Shown here: piece by piece, positions 35,901 to 43,851 of the stretch
Position numbering within the stretch: position 1 is the stretch's first letter
Layout of the letters: each line of letters begins with the position of its first letter
NCBI RefSeq assembly: GCF_026967795.1
Contig: NZ_JAPVBH010000008.1
Location: 1 to 64,000 of the forward strand
Direction of reading: 5' to 3'
DNA: 64,000 bases
DNA from: Modestobacter sp. VKM Ac-2986
Lineage (GTDB): Bacteria; Actinomycetota; Actinomycetes; Mycobacteriales; Geodermatophilaceae
Notes under the pieces: generated by a model
Databases searched by the model: none
Told to the model about the DNA's origin: nothing
The model's input: the letters and a program-made list of their open reading frames with translations, nothing else
Position numbers and translations under genes: made by a program

Positions 35901-36284
35901 CTCCCAGTCCGTGGCGTACGGACGGCGGTACTTGACCGTCGTGACGCGCGTCGGGCTGGTGACCAGCTGCTTGGTCGCGCTGCCCTTGGGGCAGAGCCGG
36001 CCGCGGCTGATCGGGGAGTCGGGGTCGCCCTCGATCTGGACGATCTGCTCGTCCTTCACGAAGACCCGCTGCGCGCAACCGACGGCGCAGTACGGGCAGA
36101 CCGACTTCACCACCTTGTCGGCGGTCGCGGTGCGGCTGACCACCTGCTCGGTGGCCTTGCTGCGCGCGGCCACGCCGCGCCCCAGCGGGTCGTTTCCAGT
36201 GAGCTGCCGGAACACCGGCCACGCGTCGAGCCACGTCTTCACGTCCGGGAGCTTGCCACCTGGTCGCGCCCGACGCTCGTCCAC
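32949..36284 (-). CDS. fdhA: selenocysteine formate dehydrogenase alpha subunit, Sec encoded by in-frame TAG
   Basis: Molybdenum/tungsten bis-MGD enzyme oxidising formate to CO2. The reading frame is open on both sides of one TAG at 35684-35682. Before it come the [4Fe-4S] motif (Cys63, 66, 70, 98) and ENQARI; after it HSATVPGLGASFGRG, then AECHPVGF. In selenocysteine homologs such as E. coli FdnG the context is NQARV-Sec-H, so TAG (codon 201) sits at the Sec site. A SECIS hairpin follows at the canonical distance. No Cys codon could serve instead. Total 1111 residues from GTG 36284; GTG 36242 is also possible. A Glu/Gln/Ala-rich insert lies at about 35110-35245. Automated calling would split this gene in two. 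Confidence 0.93.
35652..35684 (-). promoter_or_regulatory. UAG selenocysteine codon with bacterial SECIS element
   Basis: UAG at 35684-35682 is followed by 11 bases and then arm GGUUCCC (35670-35664), loop GGUCU (35663-35659) and arm GGGAGCC (35658-35652): seven pairs, one a G-U. The loop GGUCU is the same as in the E. coli fdhF SECIS, and in both genes 18 bases separate the Sec codon from it. This is the SelB-binding element expected for recoding; the unusual part is that the codon is UAG, not UGA. Confidence 0.92.
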
Positions 36285-36353
36285 CCCACCCCCGGCGGGT
36301 CGGGTCGGCGGGTTGCGCCGTGACGGAACCGGCAGCAGGCCCGGCCCGTCCCC

Positions 36354-36394
36354 GATCACGGACGACCGTGTCCTCTCCGTGATCGATCGATCAC
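36354..36394. promoter_or_regulatory. palindromic operator candidate between fdhA and the zinc-ribbon gene
   Basis: GTGATCGATCGATCAC (36379-36394) is a perfect 16-bp palindrome about 95 bases upstream of the fdhA start. Its left half also pairs with GATCACGG (36354-36361) through CCGTGATC (36377-36384). It could bind a dimeric regulator controlling the divergent fdh operon; it does not match the exact CRP or FNR spacing. Confidence 0.5.
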
Positions 36395-36477
36395 TGCCCG
36401 GCGTCGTCCGCCCAGCACCGGACGGGACCGGGCCGTAACGAGGGCCGGGGGGCTGGTGCGGGCCAGTACCGTGATCG

Positions 36478-36729
36478 GTGACACCCAGGAGGCGCACCAT
36501 CGCGATCAACCCCGCAGGCTGCACGGACGCACATCTCGGCTGCCCCTGTGCCGGCGACCCGGCGGTCCACGCCGCCCGGGCCGAGGCCGTCACCGCGGCC
36601 GCCCCCGACGCCACCGTCGAGTGCCCCGAGTGCGGTGAGGCCAGCACCCCGCGCCCCGTCGCGACCTGGGGCCACTGCCGCGCCTGCCGCACCGCGGACT
36701 CGCGCGCGATCCAGCCGCTGCGCTGGTAG
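36478..36729 (+). CDS. small cysteine-rich (zinc-ribbon-like) protein
   Basis: Third positions are almost all G/C and the product has Cys pairs: GCTDAHLGCPC, then CPECGEAS and GHCRACRT, fitting one or two zinc knuckles. The start is unclear. GTG 36478 lies five bases after a TACCGT -10-like box, fitting a leaderless transcript. AGGAGG at 36487-36492 is followed six bases later by an in-frame ATC (36499), so an AUC start giving a protein beginning AINPAGCTD is conceivable. Up to 83 residues, no known family. Ends with TAG. Divergent from fdhA. Confidence 0.65.
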   Translation: MTPRRRTIAINPAGCTDAHLGCPCAGDPAVHAARAEAVTAAAPDATVECPECGEASTPRPVATWGHCRACRTADSRAIQPLRW

Positions 36730-36751
36730 CCCGGCGGCGCTGACCCCCCGT

Positions 36752-36772
36752 CCCCCCTGCGGGTGAGGGGGG
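36752..36772 (+). terminator. hairpin after the zinc-ribbon gene
   Basis: CCCCCC (36752-36757) and GGGGGG (36767-36772) can form a 6-bp stem, 23 bases after the stop and just before the EAL-protein gene. Simple composition, so only moderate support. Confidence 0.4.
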
Positions 36773-36782
36773 CCCGGCACGG

Positions 36783-39482
36783 GTGCAGGACGGAGCCCGA
36801 ACTCCCGACCACTCCTCCGTGACCTCTGGAGTCCTTGCTGCGCCGGCGCGGGCCGCGACCGCCCCTCGACGTGGCGGCGCGGCCTCCCCCGTGCTGAGAC
36901 GGCACGTGCTGCTCGCCGTCCTCGCCGGCCTCGCCGTGCTCGGGGCCGGTCTGCTGTCCGGTCGGCTGGCGGTCCCGGTGGTCGTCACGCTCAACTTCCT
37001 GGTCGTCGCCGCCGTCCTGGTCGAGCTGGCCCGCAACGGGCGGACGAGTGCCCACCCCGCGGGCTGGCGCTGGTACGTCGTCTCCGTGGCGGTCAGCGCC
37101 GGCGGCGCCCTCCTCCTGGGTGCCACGATGCCCATGGGGCAGACCGCGCTGGGCAGCGTCCCCGGGCAGCTGCTGGTCGTCGTCGCGGTCCACCGGATGC
37201 TCGACCGGGCGACGCTGCGGGCGGCCCGCGCGCAGGTGACGACGATGCTCGCCCTGTTCGTCCTCGCCGACCTGCTCACCGTGCACTCGGTCCACCAGCT
37301 CACCATCGGCCGGTCCGGGGTCCTCACGCTCCCGCAGACGGGCGCGCTGTTCGCCCTGCTGACCAGCATCGCGCTCGGCACCGGGCTGTCGCTGGTCTTC
37401 GTCGCCCTCGCCCCGGTGCGACAGCGGCCGATCGGCTGGACGTTGTTCGCCGCGCAGGTCGCCACCGCACTGGCCGGCGCCGCCTCCTCCGTGGCGAGCG
37501 GCCCGGGCACCGTCCAGTACCTCGCCTGCGCCGCCAGCGTCCTCGGGCTCATGCTGCTCGCCGCCGCCTGCCGCGCCGACCGGCCCGACGACCGGCCCGC
37601 CCCGGCCGGCAGCCAGGACGGCTCCACCCTGAGCGCCCTGCTCCCGCACGCCACCGCGATGGCCGGCGGCTGCCTGCTGCTGATCAGCGTGCTCATCACC
37701 GGCGAGCTGACCTCCTCCGGCACGACGCTCGGGATCCTCGGCCTGGGCGCGCTGCTGGCCCACCAGACCGTCTCCTGGCGCACGCAGCAGCAGCTGACCA
37801 CCGAACTGCAGCGCAGCGAGGCCTACTTCCGGGCGCTGGTGCGCAGCAGCGCCGACCCGGTGCTCATCCTCGACGACCAGCTCACCGTCCGGTGGGTCTC
37901 CCCCTCCATCACCGACCTGCTCGGGCTGGACCCCGCGCGCATCGTCGGCGGCCGGGTGACCGACGTCGTCCACCCCGACGACGTCACGGGACTGACCACC
38001 GCGCTCACCGCCGCCAGCACCGAGGCCGGCTCGACCAAGACCCGCACCGCCCGGGTGCGCCACCTCGACGGCCGCTGGCGGCTCATCCAGGCCCAGGTGC
38101 GCGACCTGCGCAGCGACCCGGACGTCGGCGGGCTGGTGCTCTACTGCCGCGACGTCTCGGCCACCGCACCCACCGCGGTCGAGCCCGACCTCGCCTTCAG
38201 CACCTCCGACCCGGCCACCGGGCTGCCCAACCGCTCCGCGCTCACCACCCGGCTCGGCGCCCTGCTGCGCGACCCGGCCGTGCCCACCACCTCGCTGGTG
38301 CTGCTCGGCGTCGAGGGGCTGCCCGACACCGACGACCCGGCGGTGCTCCGCGAGCTGACCACCCGGTTCTGCCGCGTCCTGCGCGGCGAGGACTGGCTGG
38401 CCCGGTCCGGCGCCGGCGAGTTCGCGGTCCTGGTCGACGGCACCATCGCCGACGCCGAGGTGGTCGCCACCCGGCTCGTCGCCGCCGTCGAGCCGGTCGT
38501 CACCGCCGCGGGGCCCCTCCGGCTGACCGCCGTCGCCGGCATCGCCTCGCTGGGCTCGGACGTCGACGCCGGCGAGGGCCTGCGCCGCGGCGACCTGGCG
38601 CTGCGCAGCGCCCGGGCCGCCGGTCCGAACCGGGTGCGCCGGCACTCCGACGCCCTGCGCATCACCCAGGACCGCCGGGAGTCGCTCCGGGTGGACCTGG
38701 ACCGCGCCCTGGAGCGGGGGCAGCTGCGCCTGGTCTACCAGCCCGTCGTCGACCTGGCCCTGCACCGCACCGTCTCGGTCGAGGCGCTGCTGCGCTGGCG
38801 GCACCCCACCTACGGCGACGTCTCCCCCGCAGAGTTCGTCCCGCTGGCCGAGGAGTCCACGCTGATCAGCGAGATCAGCCGCTGGGTGCTGGCCGAGGCC
38901 ATGACCACGATCGCCGCCCTGCCGCACCGTGACCTCGGCGTGGCCGTCAACGTCTCCGCGCGACACGTGCGCAGCGGTGAGCTGGTCACCGACGTCCTCG
39001 CGGCACTGGAGTCCAGCGGCCTGTCCGCCTCCCGGCTGATCCTGGAGATCACCGAGTCGGTCCTGCTGGACGACAGCCACGTCACCGACGACCTGGCGGC
39101 CCTGCGGCGGCTCGGCGTCCGGATCGCCGTCGACGACTTCGGCACCGGCTGGTCCTCGCTGGCCTACCTGGTGGGCCTGCCCATCGACGTGCTGAAGATG
39201 GACCGGCAGTTCCTGGCCGACGTCGAGACCGACCCCCAGCGGCGGGCGCTGTGCGCCTCGGTGCTGCACCTGGGCAGCAGCCTGGGCCTGGCGGTGGTCG
39301 TCGAGGGCGTGGAGACCGAACCGGAGCTCCAGCTGCTGCGCGACATGGGCCACCGCTACATCCAGGGCTTCCTGCTCGCCCGCCCGATGGACGTCGCGGC
39401 GCTGCCCGCCGGCCTGCCCGGGATCGCCGGGCCCGGCACGGCGACCCAGGTCGGCACCTCCCCCGGCGGGACGGCGTCGTGA
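36783..39482 (+). CDS. membrane PAS-GGDEF(degenerate)-EAL protein, probable c-di-GMP phosphodiesterase
   Basis: Roughly seven to eight TM helices (residues 40-340) precede PAS (345-465), GGDEF (470-625) and EAL (640-885) domains. The GGDEF site reads SGAGEF, inactive, although RGED keeps the RxxD I-site spacing. The EAL domain is complete: VEALLRWRHP, LEITES, DDFGTGWSS, LKMDRQF and VEGVET supply the metal and catalytic residues. Net activity should be c-di-GMP hydrolysis, perhaps tuned by c-di-GMP or GTP binding at the dead GGDEF. Start uncertain: GTG 36783, a later GTG at 36822 or GTG 36891. Coupled to the next gene by GTGA. 899 residues at most. Confidence 0.85.
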   Translation: MQDGARTPDHSSVTSGVLAAPARAATAPRRGGAASPVLRRHVLLAVLAGLAVLGAGLLSGRLAVPVVVTLNFLVVAAVLVELARNGRTSAHPAGWRWYVVSVAVSAGGALLLGATMPMGQTALGSVPGQLLVVVAVHRMLDRATLRAARAQVTTMLALFVLADLLTVHSVHQLTIGRSGVLTLPQTGALFALLTSIALGTGLSLVFVALAPVRQRPIGWTLFAAQVATALAGAASSVASGPGTVQYLACAASVLGLMLLAAACRADRPDDRPAPAGSQDGSTLSALLPHATAMAGGCLLLISVLITGELTSSGTTLGILGLGALLAHQTVSWRTQQQLTTELQRSEAYFRALVRSSADPVLILDDQLTVRWVSPSITDLLGLDPARIVGGRVTDVVHPDDVTGLTTALTAASTEAGSTKTRTARVRHLDGRWRLIQAQVRDLRSDPDVGGLVLYCRDVSATAPTAVEPDLAFSTSDPATGLPNRSALTTRLGALLRDPAVPTTSLVLLGVEGLPDTDDPAVLRELTTRFCRVLRGEDWLARSGAGEFAVLVDGTIADAEVVATRLVAAVEPVVTAAGPLRLTAVAGIASLGSDVDAGEGLRRGDLALRSARAAGPNRVRRHSDALRITQDRRESLRVDLDRALERGQLRLVYQPVVDLALHRTVSVEALLRWRHPTYGDVSPAEFVPLAEESTLISEISRWVLAEAMTTIAALPHRDLGVAVNVSARHVRSGELVTDVLAALESSGLSASRLILEITESVLLDDSHVTDDLAALRRLGVRIAVDDFGTGWSSLAYLVGLPIDVLKMDRQFLADVETDPQRRALCASVLHLGSSLGLAVVVEGVETEPELQLLRDMGHRYIQGFLLARPMDVAALPAGLPGIAGPGTATQVGTSPGGTAS

Positions 39483-42082
39483 CCGGCGTCCGCCGTGCCC
39501 CGCTGACCGCGGTGCTGCTGGCCGCCCTGCTGGCCCTGGCGGCCACCGTCCCGCTCAGCGCCTCCGGCCCGGGGCCGGAGTGGGACAACCTGGTCCTGGC
39601 CGTGGTCGGCGGCTGGGCCGCCTGGCAGAGCCACCGGCTCACCCGGGTGATGCGCCGGCGGGACCGGCTGCCCTGGCGGGTGCTCGGCGGCAGTGCGCTG
39701 CTGTTCGCCCTGGCCGGACTGGTCAGCGGGGTCGGCACCGGCGTCGCCCTCGGCGGCCTGGGGCTGGGCGACCTGCTGGTCCTCCTCGCCGCGTTCGGAC
39801 CCCCGGTCAGCGCGGCGCTGCTCGGCGGCCGGGTGCGCGGCACCAACTGGCCGCTGCTGGTCATCGACGGGGTGATGGTCGCCTTCGCCCTGGTCGTCGT
39901 CGCCGACGTCCTGGTGCTGACCCCCGCCCTGTCCCCCGGTGCGGTGCGCGCGGACCTGCTGCCGCTCGTGGTCGGCTACGGCGTCTACCCGGCGCTCGCG
40001 ATCGGTCTCGTGGGCGCCCTGTGCACCGTCTCCACCGCCGCCGTGCGCCGGCCGGCCACCGCGGTCACCGCGATGACCGTCCTCTTCGGCGCGAGCTCGG
40101 CGTTCCAGGCGGTGTACATCGTGCTGCCGTCGGCGCTGTGGGCCGGCGCGGCCGACGTGGCCGTGGTCGCCGCGCTGGTCGTCGCCGTCCGGGCCGTCCA
40201 GCTCGCCGTCTCCGCGGCGGGCACGGGCGCACCCTCGGACGCCACCCCGGTCGTCAACGCCGCCGGCGTCGCCGTGCAGGTGGCGGCCCTGGTGGGCGTC
40301 CCGGTCACCCTGGTGGCCGCGATCGTGCTCGACGTGCCCGTGCACGACGGCGCGATCGCCTGCACCGCGGTGGTCATCACGATGCTGCTGGTGCGCATCG
40401 TGCTGCGCATCCGCGAGAGCGGGCGGGTGCAGGCCGACCTGGTGCGCAGCGAGGACGACTTCCGCGGCCTGGTCGAGGCCAGCTCCGACGGCGTGGCGAT
40501 CGTCGACGCCGAGCTGCGGCTGGAGTTCACCTCCCCCGCGGCCCGCACGCTGCTCGGCGTCCTGGACTCCGACCTGCACCCCTCGCTGCTGGACCTGCTG
40601 CACGACGGCGACCGCACCCGGGTGCACCGCGAGCTGACCGAGGGCACCGGCGAGGTCGCCCCCGCACTGCACCTGCGGGTGCAGGACGCCGGCGGCGAGC
40701 CCCGCGAGCTCGAGGTCACCCACCACGAGCGCCCCGGCAGCGGGCGGCGCGTGCTGCACCTGCGCGACGTCACCACCCGCCGCCGCCGCGAGCGGGAGCT
40801 GGAGCGGATGGCCTTCACCGACCACCTCACCCGGCTGCCCAACCGCGCGATGCTGTTCCAGGAGATGGCCGCCCCCACGCCGCCGGGCGGTCAGCGCTGC
40901 CTGCTGGTGCTCGACCTCGACGGGTTCAAGGCGGTCAACGACTCCGCCGGGCACGAGGCCGGCGACCTGCTGCTGGTCGAGGTGGCCCGGCGGCTGCAGA
41001 GCCTGCTGCGCACCGACGACCTGGTCGCCCGGCTGGGCGGCGACGAGTTCGCCGTGCTGGTGTCCGGCGCCGAGGAGGACGCCGTCGAGGCGGCCCAGCG
41101 GGTCGTCGACGTCCTGGCCCACCCCTACCGGGTCGGCAACCGCAGCTTCACCGTCGGCGCCAGCGTCGGGCTGGCCCGGCTGGCCCCCGGCGGCGGGCAG
41201 GTCTCCTTCCGCCAGGCCGACGCCGCACTCGGCGCGGCCAAGCAGGCCGGCAAGGGCTGCTGGCGGGTGCACACCGACGACCGGGTCGGGCAGGCCGCGG
41301 CCAGCAGCGACGTCCTGGCCGCCATGGCCGCCGGTGAGGTGCAGCTGCGCTACGACGTGGTGTCCACCAGCGACACCGGCGAGGTCTACGGCCTGCACAG
41401 CACCCCGGTGTGGGTGCACCCCGAGCTCGGACTGCTGCCGGCACCGGAGCTCTGGGCCGCGGCCGAGCGGCAGGGCCGCAACGGCGAGCTGCAGCGGTGG
41501 CTGCTGCGGCGGGCCTGCACGGAGGTGGCGGCCCTGGACGGCGAGCTGACGCTGGGGTTCGACCTGCCGGCCGGGCAGGTGCACGCCGACACGCTCGCCG
41601 GCGAGGTCACCGCGGCGCTGGCCGCGGCCGGCATGGCGCCGCGACAGCTGGCGCTGGCCTTCGACGAGGAGGTGCTGCAGACCTCGGCGGCCGGGCTCAT
41701 CCCCGCGCTGCACACCGTCCGCGCCGCCGGCGTGCACCTGTGCCTGAACGACTTCGGCATGGGCTCCACACTGTGGTCCCAGCTGGCCCGGGTGCCGCTG
41801 GACACCGTGCGCGTCGACGTCCGCGGCCTGGCCGCCCCCGGTGACCACGACCGGGCGATGCGGGTGCTCCTCGCCATCGAGAGCAGCGCGGCCGCCTTCG
41901 ACGTCTACTGCTTCGCCACCGGCGTGGGCAGCCCGGAGCTGTACGAGGCGATCCGCGCGCAGTGCACGATGGCCGTCACCGGGGCGGTGCTGCCCAGCGG
42001 GCTGACCGCCGGTCAGGTCGCCGCCCTGCTGCAGCACCCGTCCTCGACGCTGCTGGCCGCGCGCGCACACGCCGAGGTCTGA
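39479..42082 (+). CDS. membrane PAS-GGDEF-EAL(degenerate) protein, probable diguanylate cyclase
   Basis: Again about nine TM helices (residues 8-315), then PAS (325-435), GGDEF (440-600) and an EAL-derived domain (610-860). GGDEF is intact (LGGDEFAVL) with I-site RTDD five residues before it, so it should make c-di-GMP and be feedback-inhibited. The EAL domain is ruined: the EAL position reads HSTPVW, LEITE becomes LAFDEE, and DDFGTG becomes NDFGMG. It is thus the mirror image of its upstream partner. GTG 39479 overlaps that gene's TGA. 867 residues. Confidence 0.86.
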   Translation: MTGVRRAPLTAVLLAALLALAATVPLSASGPGPEWDNLVLAVVGGWAAWQSHRLTRVMRRRDRLPWRVLGGSALLFALAGLVSGVGTGVALGGLGLGDLLVLLAAFGPPVSAALLGGRVRGTNWPLLVIDGVMVAFALVVVADVLVLTPALSPGAVRADLLPLVVGYGVYPALAIGLVGALCTVSTAAVRRPATAVTAMTVLFGASSAFQAVYIVLPSALWAGAADVAVVAALVVAVRAVQLAVSAAGTGAPSDATPVVNAAGVAVQVAALVGVPVTLVAAIVLDVPVHDGAIACTAVVITMLLVRIVLRIRESGRVQADLVRSEDDFRGLVEASSDGVAIVDAELRLEFTSPAARTLLGVLDSDLHPSLLDLLHDGDRTRVHRELTEGTGEVAPALHLRVQDAGGEPRELEVTHHERPGSGRRVLHLRDVTTRRRRERELERMAFTDHLTRLPNRAMLFQEMAAPTPPGGQRCLLVLDLDGFKAVNDSAGHEAGDLLLVEVARRLQSLLRTDDLVARLGGDEFAVLVSGAEEDAVEAAQRVVDVLAHPYRVGNRSFTVGASVGLARLAPGGGQVSFRQADAALGAAKQAGKGCWRVHTDDRVGQAAASSDVLAAMAAGEVQLRYDVVSTSDTGEVYGLHSTPVWVHPELGLLPAPELWAAAERQGRNGELQRWLLRRACTEVAALDGELTLGFDLPAGQVHADTLAGEVTAALAAAGMAPRQLALAFDEEVLQTSAAGLIPALHTVRAAGVHLCLNDFGMGSTLWSQLARVPLDTVRVDVRGLAAPGDHDRAMRVLLAIESSAAAFDVYCFATGVGSPELYEAIRAQCTMAVTGAVLPSGLTAGQVAALLQHPSSTLLAARAHAEV

Positions 42083-42197
42083 CACCCGGGTGGACTGCCT
42101 GCCATCAAGTGCTCAAGCACCTGGTCAGGGCAGCCGTAATAGGGGTTGACGCCGGAACGCACGCGGCGGACCTCAGACCCGGAGAGACCCCGAGACG
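42083..42197 (+). promoter_or_regulatory. upstream region of the TasA-like gene
   Basis: 115 bases. It contains GTGCT-CA-AGCAC (42109-42120), a short inverted repeat, and TAATAG near 42137, the least GC-rich part of the gap and a plausible -10. The ribosome site (CGGAGAG) is a little far from ATG 42198. I see no convincing match to a known c-di-GMP riboswitch. Confidence 0.35.
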
Positions 42198-42851
42198 ATG
42201 AAGCACTCTGCTCCTTCCCTGCCCCGGCGGCGCGCCGTCCGCCTCGGGCTCGTCCTCACCCCCGTGCTGGCCGTGGCCCTCGGCACCTCGGTCATCTGGC
42301 AGACCTCGTACGCCGCCTTCACCGCGACCACGACCAACGGCGTCAACAACTGGAACTCCGGTGGCGTCACCCTCGTCGACGACGACGGCAGCAACGGCGG
42401 GACCGGCCTCGCGATGTTCAACGTGTCCAACCTCAAGCCCGGCATGAGCGGCGAGAAGTGCATCGTCGTGACCGGCGGCGGCTCGCTGGCGGGCGAGGTG
42501 AAGCTCTACGGCACGGGCTACACGACGAGCAAGCCCGGCACCGCGGACGCGCTCGCCGCCTCGATCGACCTAAGCATCACCAAGGGCACGGGCGGGTCGT
42601 TCGGCGGCGGCTGCGGCACGTTCTCCCCCGACCCGACGACGCCCAACACCTTCACCGGCACCCTCGCGGCCTTCAGCGCCCGGAACAGCTACTCGACCGC
42701 CGGGACCACCCTGTGGACCACGACGCCCAACGCCGACACGAGCCGGACTTTCAAGTTCAACTACACCCTGAAGTCCGACGCGCCGACAGGTAGTCAGAAC
42801 GGGAACGCGTCGATCACGTTCGTCTGGGAGTCCCAGAACACCGCTCCCTGA
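42198..42851 (+). CDS. secreted TasA/camelysin-like protein with SipW-type signal peptide
   Basis: A basic N-terminus, hydrophobic core VLTPVLAVALGTSVIW and cleavage region TSYAAFTATTT match the SipW-dependent signal peptides of TasA-type proteins. The mature part is rich in Gly, Thr, Ser and Asn with beta propensity and has two Cys (EKCIVV, GGGCGTF) that could form a disulfide. The signal-peptidase gene follows 43 bases later, as in Bacillus sipW-tasA loci. Probable biofilm-matrix or surface-fibre component; fibre formation is inference. 217 residues. Confidence 0.75.
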   Translation: MKHSAPSLPRRRAVRLGLVLTPVLAVALGTSVIWQTSYAAFTATTTNGVNNWNSGGVTLVDDDGSNGGTGLAMFNVSNLKPGMSGEKCIVVTGGGSLAGEVKLYGTGYTTSKPGTADALAASIDLSITKGTGGSFGGGCGTFSPDPTTPNTFTGTLAAFSARNSYSTAGTTLWTTTPNADTSRTFKFNYTLKSDAPTGSQNGNASITFVWESQNTAP

Positions 42852-42894
42852 TCCGTCCCCTGACCCGCTCCCGACCCACCCGACGGAGGAACCG

Positions 42895-43791
42895 GTGCTC
42901 TCGCCTGCAGCGTTGCTCCGCGGGCACGTGATCGACGCGGACGGCGTCCCCCGCCCGTCCGCGCGGGCCCTGCAGGCCGCCGCCTCGGCTGCGCCCGGCC
43001 GGGACCGACGTTCGCTGCCGGCCTCCTGGCGGTCCCGCTGGCCGGCGTTCGTGGTCAGCTGCGCCGCCCGCGCGGTGCTCGTCACGCTGCTGTGGCTGGT
43101 CGGCTGGTCGCTGGTGCCCGTGGCCGTCGGCTGGGAGTCGACGGTGGTCGTCTCCGGCTCCATGGCCCCCCGGCTGCAGGTCGGGGACGTGGTCGTCGCC
43201 CGCCCCCTCGAGGTCGACCAACTGCGCACCGGGATGGTGCTGCTCGTCGACGACCCCGACCGGCCCGGTCGGCTGCGCGTCCACCGGCTCGTCGCCCTCG
43301 AGGGCGACCAGCTGCGCCTGCGCGGCGACGCCAACCGCCAGGACGACTCCACGCTGGTCGCCCGCGACGCCGTGCACGGCGTGGGTGCACTCCGGGTGCC
43401 CGCCGTGGGCTGGCCGCTGGTCTGGCTCACCCAGCGGGACGTGCTGCCCCTCGTGGCCGCCGGCGCCGGCCTGACCCTGCTCATGGCCGGCGCGCTGCTG
43501 CACGAGGGACCGGCCGGTGCCTCCTCCACCCGGAGCCGCCGGGCCACCGGCGCCCACCGGCCGGGCACGCCGCCCTCGACTCCCACCCCGGACCACGCCG
43601 CCCGGACGCCGTCCCGGCACCGGCACCGCCCGCCCCGCCCGCGGACCCGCCTCGCCGTTGCCGTCACCGGCGCCCTGACGGCGCTCCTCACCGTCGCCAC
43701 GACCAGCACCGCCGACGCGCGGGACTCCGCCGTCCACCAGACCGTGCCGACCCCGGCCGAGGTGCAGGCGCACCACGACGCCGGGCGCTGA
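42895..43791 (+). CDS. signal peptidase I, SipW-like (S26B)
   Basis: TM1 at residues about 50-75, catalytic Ser in VVSGSMAP near 88 and a His (RVHRLV near 124) in place of Lys, the Ser/His arrangement of SipW/ER-type signal peptidases. It would cleave the TasA-like protein encoded upstream. The C-terminal half is unusual: a second TM, a long basic Pro/Arg tail, and a further hydrophobic segment ending STADARD, itself like a cleavable sorting signal. CGGAGGAACCG precedes GTG 42895. 298 residues. Confidence 0.82.
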   Translation: MLSPAALLRGHVIDADGVPRPSARALQAAASAAPGRDRRSLPASWRSRWPAFVVSCAARAVLVTLLWLVGWSLVPVAVGWESTVVVSGSMAPRLQVGDVVVARPLEVDQLRTGMVLLVDDPDRPGRLRVHRLVALEGDQLRLRGDANRQDDSTLVARDAVHGVGALRVPAVGWPLVWLTQRDVLPLVAAGAGLTLLMAGALLHEGPAGASSTRSRRATGAHRPGTPPSTPTPDHAARTPSRHRHRPPRPRTRLAVAVTGALTALLTVATTSTADARDSAVHQTVPTPAEVQAHHDAGR

Positions 43792-43851
43792 CCGACCAGC
43801 ACCAGGCCCAGGTCACACCACCTCGACGGCCGCACGCCCGATACTGGGCCG

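Noticed and set aside
33129-36323. 1064-codon plus-strand open frame opposite fdhA
   Set aside because: Shadow of fdhA in the opposite strand; Val/Arg/His-rich with no domain, and the minus strand carries formate dehydrogenase motifs on both sides of the TAG.
36379-36394. Consensus CRP or FNR site in the fdhA promoter
   Set aside because: Half-sites are GTGA/TCAC or TGAT/ATCA, but the spacing is two bases longer than the consensus for each.
42083-42197. c-di-GMP riboswitch upstream of the TasA-like gene
   Set aside because: The context is tempting, but I could not fit the conserved GEMM core or its paired helices.
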